The notes under the pieces: model-generated
Databases searched by the model: none
What the model saw: the letters and a program-made list of their open reading frames with translations, nothing else
What the model was told of the DNA's origin: nothing
Shown here: one piece after another, positions 5,241 to 7,828 of the stretch
Numbering within the stretch: position 1 is the stretch's first letter
Layout of the letters: each line of letters opens with the position of its first letter
Made by a program: the position numbers and the translations under genes
Assembly: GCA_028877045.1 (NCBI GenBank)
Contig: JAGWPQ010000230.1
Span: 1 to 7,828 of the forward strand
Length of the DNA stretch: 7,828 bases
Source: Bacteroidota bacterium
Lineage (GTDB): Bacteria; Bacteroidota; Bacteroidia; Chitinophagales; Chitinophagaceae
Direction of reading: 5' to 3'

Positions 5241-7828
5241 ATGAATGCAGAACAAGATCGTTTAAATGAGAACGCAACAAAAGAAGTTCCTTTAGAACTA
5301 TGGGGCCCTTACCTAAGCGAAAGGCAATGGGGAACCGTGCGGGAAGATTATAGCGAGAATGGTGATGCATGGAATTATTTTTCGCACGATCATGCCAGAA
5401 GCCGCGTATATCGCTGGGGCGAAGATGGCCTGGCAGGTATATCGGATTACAATCAAAATTTATGTTTTTCCGTTGCTTTATGGAATGGCAAAGATCCCAT
5501 ACTGAAAGAAAGATTATTTGGCTTAACCAATGGGGAAGGGAATCATGGCGAGGATGTAAAAGAATTATATTATTATCTCGATAATATTCCCTCGCATTAT
5601 TACATGCAGTATTTATATAAATATCCTGTCGCTGCCTTTCCTTACGAAGATCTGATCAACGTAAATAAAAACAGAAACAAACTTGAACCTGAATATGAAA
5701 TTTTAGATACCGGTGTTTTTAATGATCAAAGATATTTTGATGTGTATGTAACTTATGCAAAGCAATCGGGCGAAGATATTTTCATAAAGATCGAGATCAT
5801 GAACAGGTCTTCAGAAGATGCACCTATTACTATTCTGCCAACATTATGGTTCTATAATAAGTGGCAGTTTAACGGACTTAAACAAAAGCCGTCGCTTACT
5901 TTAATGGATGCAGGATCAGTTAAAGCAACACACGAGCAGTTAGGCAATTACTATTTTTATTTTCAGGAAACACCCGATGTTCTTTTTACGGAGAATGAAA
6001 CCAATTTCGAAAAATTATTTGGCCGCCCCAACACAACAGCTTTTGTCAAAGATGCATTTCATGATGCCATTGTTCATAAAAAAAATCGGGATGCACTTAA
6101 AACAAAAAAAGAAGGCACTAAATGTTCGCCTGTTTATGAAAGAACTATTAAGGCAAAAAGTTCATGCACATTATTTTTAAGATTAAGCAATGTTGTTATA
6201 GCAGATCCTTTTAAGGAAGGTTTCGATGCTATCTTTACTACCCGCAAAAAAGAAGCAGACGATTTTTATAACGATATACTGCCAAAGAATATCACTACCG
6301 ATGAAGCATCAATACGGCGTCAGGCATATGCAGGTTTATTGTGGAGTAAACAATATTATCATTTTGATGTGGAGCGATGGCTGAGTTCGGGCGATGGTAT
6401 CACTTCGGCAAATGTGTCGAAACTGAATGGAAGAAACAGTGATTGGAAAACCTTAAAAAATCAGGATATCATTGTAATGCCCGATAAATGGGAGTATCCC
6501 TGGTATGCCGCATGGGACCTTGCTTTTCATTGTATTGCCATTGCTGCCATTGATCCGGTATTTGCAAAAAATCAACTCATCATTCTAACCAGGGAATGGT
6601 ATATGAATCCCGATGGGCAAATACCTGCCTATGAATGGAATTTCAGCGATGTGAACCCACCCGTACAGGCATTTGCAGCGATGGAAGTCTATCGCATTGA
6701 GAAAGAGAAAAAGGGAAAAGGCGATATTGATTTTCTGAAAAAAATATTTCAAAAACTCATTATCAATTTTACATGGTGGGCAAACCGGAAAGATGCCAAT
6801 GGCAATAATATTTTTGAAGGAGGTTTTCTTGGCTTAGACAATATCGCCGTATTTAACAGAAGCAGTTTGTTGCCCGGAGAAATTTCGTTAGAACAAACTG
6901 ATGGAACCAGTTGGATGGGCATGTATGCTTTGAATATGATGGATATTGCTTGCGAGATAAGCATGTTCGATAAAGCTTTTGAAGATACGGTCACTAAATT
7001 TTACGAACATTTTATTTTAATTGCAGAGGCATTAAACGAATTTGGTCTATGGAATACTGCAGACAATTTTTACTACGATATTTTAAGCTTATCGGATAAT
7101 AATATTGTACCACTGAAATTAAGATCGATCGTTGGCTTGTCGCCACTGTTTGCTGTTTCAATCATTCATCAAGACCAATTGAACCAATTGCCCGATTTTA
7201 AAAGAAGAATGGATTGGTTCATTCAATACCGGAAACAAAATAATAAGTATGTTGCCCAAAAAGAAAGTTTCGACGAACAGCAACTATTGCTTTCATTGGC
7301 GGATGAAAATAAGTTGACACAATTGCTTTCCACAATTTTAAATGATCGGGAGTTCTTGGCACCGGGTGGTGTCAGGGCTTTGTCTAAGTATTATGAAAGC
7401 AATCCTTACAGTATCCGGATAGGGAATGACACTTATTCTGTAAGTTATGACCCCGGTGATTCAACATCGGGTTTATTTGGCGGCAATTCTAATTGGCGCG
7501 GACCTGTGTGGATGCCGGTAAACTATTTAATGATAAAAGCCATTTTAAGATATGCCGACTTTTATAAAGAGGAATTAAAGATTGAATTCCCTTTGCATTC
7601 CGGAACATATATTTCTCTGAAAGAAGTGGCAGCCATTCTTATTGAACGCAACTGGTCGATCTTTTTAAAGAATGAAAATAAAGAACGCCCTGTTTTTGGA
7701 AATTATAACTGGTTTTATCAATTGCCCGAAAATCAGGGACTCGTTTTATTTTATGAATATTATCATGGCGATTCGTCAAGAGGATTGGGTGCAAGCCATC
7801 AAACCGGATGGAGCGCTTTGATTACTGC
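5241..7828 (+). CDS. GH63-like glucosidase, cut at the right edge
   Basis: An uninterrupted frame of 862 codons begins 11 bp after the dehydrogenase stop and leaves the window close to its natural end. The protein resembles bacterial GH63-type (alpha/alpha)6-barrel glucosidases (mannosyl-oligosaccharide glucosidase/YgjK class): a beta-rich N-terminal half up to about residue 340, then the helical catalytic barrel. Landmarks are YPWYAAWDLAFH with the candidate general acid D426, EQTDGTSWMGMYA (551-563), NWRGPVWMPVNY (751-762), and FYEYYHGDSSRGLGASHQTGW (837-857) with candidate general base E839. Assigning these residues rests on recall of the family. There is no signal peptide (start MNAEQDRLNENATK), so it should act in the cytoplasm on imported or stored glucosides. 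Perhaps 10-30 residues are missing. The precise linkage cleaved is unknown. Confidence 0.85.
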   Translation, partial: MNAEQDRLNENATKEVPLELWGPYLSERQWGTVREDYSENGDAWNYFSHDHARSRVYRWGEDGLAGISDYNQNLCFSVALWNGKDPILKERLFGLTNGEGNHGEDVKELYYYLDNIPSHYYMQYLYKYPVAAFPYEDLINVNKNRNKLEPEYEILDTGVFNDQRYFDVYVTYAKQSGEDIFIKIEIMNRSSEDAPITILPTLWFYNKWQFNGLKQKPSLTLMDAGSVKATHEQLGNYYFYFQETPDVLFTENETNFEKLFGRPNTTAFVKDAFHDAIVHKKNRDALKTKKEGTKCSPVYERTIKAKSSCTLFLRLSNVVIADPFKEGFDAIFTTRKKEADDFYNDILPKNITTDEASIRRQAYAGLLWSKQYYHFDVERWLSSGDGITSANVSKLNGRNSDWKTLKNQDIIVMPDKWEYPWYAAWDLAFHCIAIAAIDPVFAKNQLIILTREWYMNPDGQIPAYEWNFSDVNPPVQAFAAMEVYRIEKEKKGKGDIDFLKKIFQKLIINFTWWANRKDANGNNIFEGGFLGLDNIAVFNRSSLLPGEISLEQTDGTSWMGMYALNMMDIACEISMFDKAFEDTVTKFYEHFILIAEALNEFGLWNTADNFYYDILSLSDNNIVPLKLRSIVGLSPLFAVSIIHQDQLNQLPDFKRRMDWFIQYRKQNNKYVAQKESFDEQQLLLSLADENKLTQLLSTILNDREFLAPGGVRALSKYYESNPYSIRIGNDTYSVSYDPGDSTSGLFGGNSNWRGPVWMPVNYLMIKAILRYADFYKEELKIEFPLHSGTYISLKEVAAILIERNWSIFLKNENKERPVFGNYNWFYQLPENQGLVLFYEYYHGDSSRGLGASHQTGWSALIT

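Noticed and set aside
6749..6994. Open frame of 81 codons on the minus strand
   Set aside because: It is antisense to the GH63-like gene, which is open without a break across the whole region.
1..7828. Mobile element, CRISPR array, defence system or RNA gene
   Set aside because: Every stretch longer than 20 bp between genes was read and none shows transposase remnants, regular spacer-repeat units, tRNA arms or rRNA sequence; the large frames are all metabolic genes.

Overview
The window looks like a chromosomal segment from a member of the Bacteroidota, perhaps Chitinophagaceae-like. This is inferred from the A+T-rich sequence, the near absence of Shine-Dalgarno sequences before clear genes, one TANNTTTG-type promoter-like element and the general look of the proteins. 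No marker gene allows a firmer assignment.

Left part (1-3695, minus strand): a hox operon for a cytoplasmic NAD(H)-linked bidirectional [NiFe]-hydrogenase (group 3d type), read in the order hoxE, hoxF, hoxU, hoxY, hoxH. HoxE, HoxF and HoxU form the NADH-oxidising diaphorase half and carry FMN and several Fe-S clusters. HoxY is the small hydrogenase subunit with the proximal 4Fe-4S site. HoxH, the Ni-Fe catalytic subunit, is represented only by its first 35 codons because it runs off the left edge. Junctions are tight (ATGA overlap for hoxE/hoxF, 17 bp for hoxF/hoxU, 8 bp overlap for hoxY/hoxH), except for a 186-bp spacer between hoxU and hoxY that is full of short direct and inverted repeats.

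Middle (3696-4150): a 455-bp divergent intergenic region without a credible gene. It holds a possible hoxE promoter element, a 10-bp direct repeat and a 10-bp palindrome, and presumably drives both flanking operons.

Right part (4151-7828, plus strand): a compact three-gene sugar operon with gaps of 14 and 11 bp. It encodes a SemiSWEET sugar transporter, an SDR enzyme very like glucose 1-dehydrogenase, and a large GH63-like glucosidase with no signal peptide that is cut by the right edge close to its C-terminus. A plausible route is sugar uptake, cytoplasmic release of glucose, then oxidation to gluconolactone with formation of NAD(P)H.

The two operons are head to head. Glucose oxidation makes reduced nicotinamide and the Hox enzyme exchanges electrons between NADH and H2, so a redox link is possible, but the sequence shows only proximity. 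All five complete genes are intact, the hoxH and glucosidase fragments are open throughout, and no RNA gene, CRISPR array, transposase or convincing terminator was seen.
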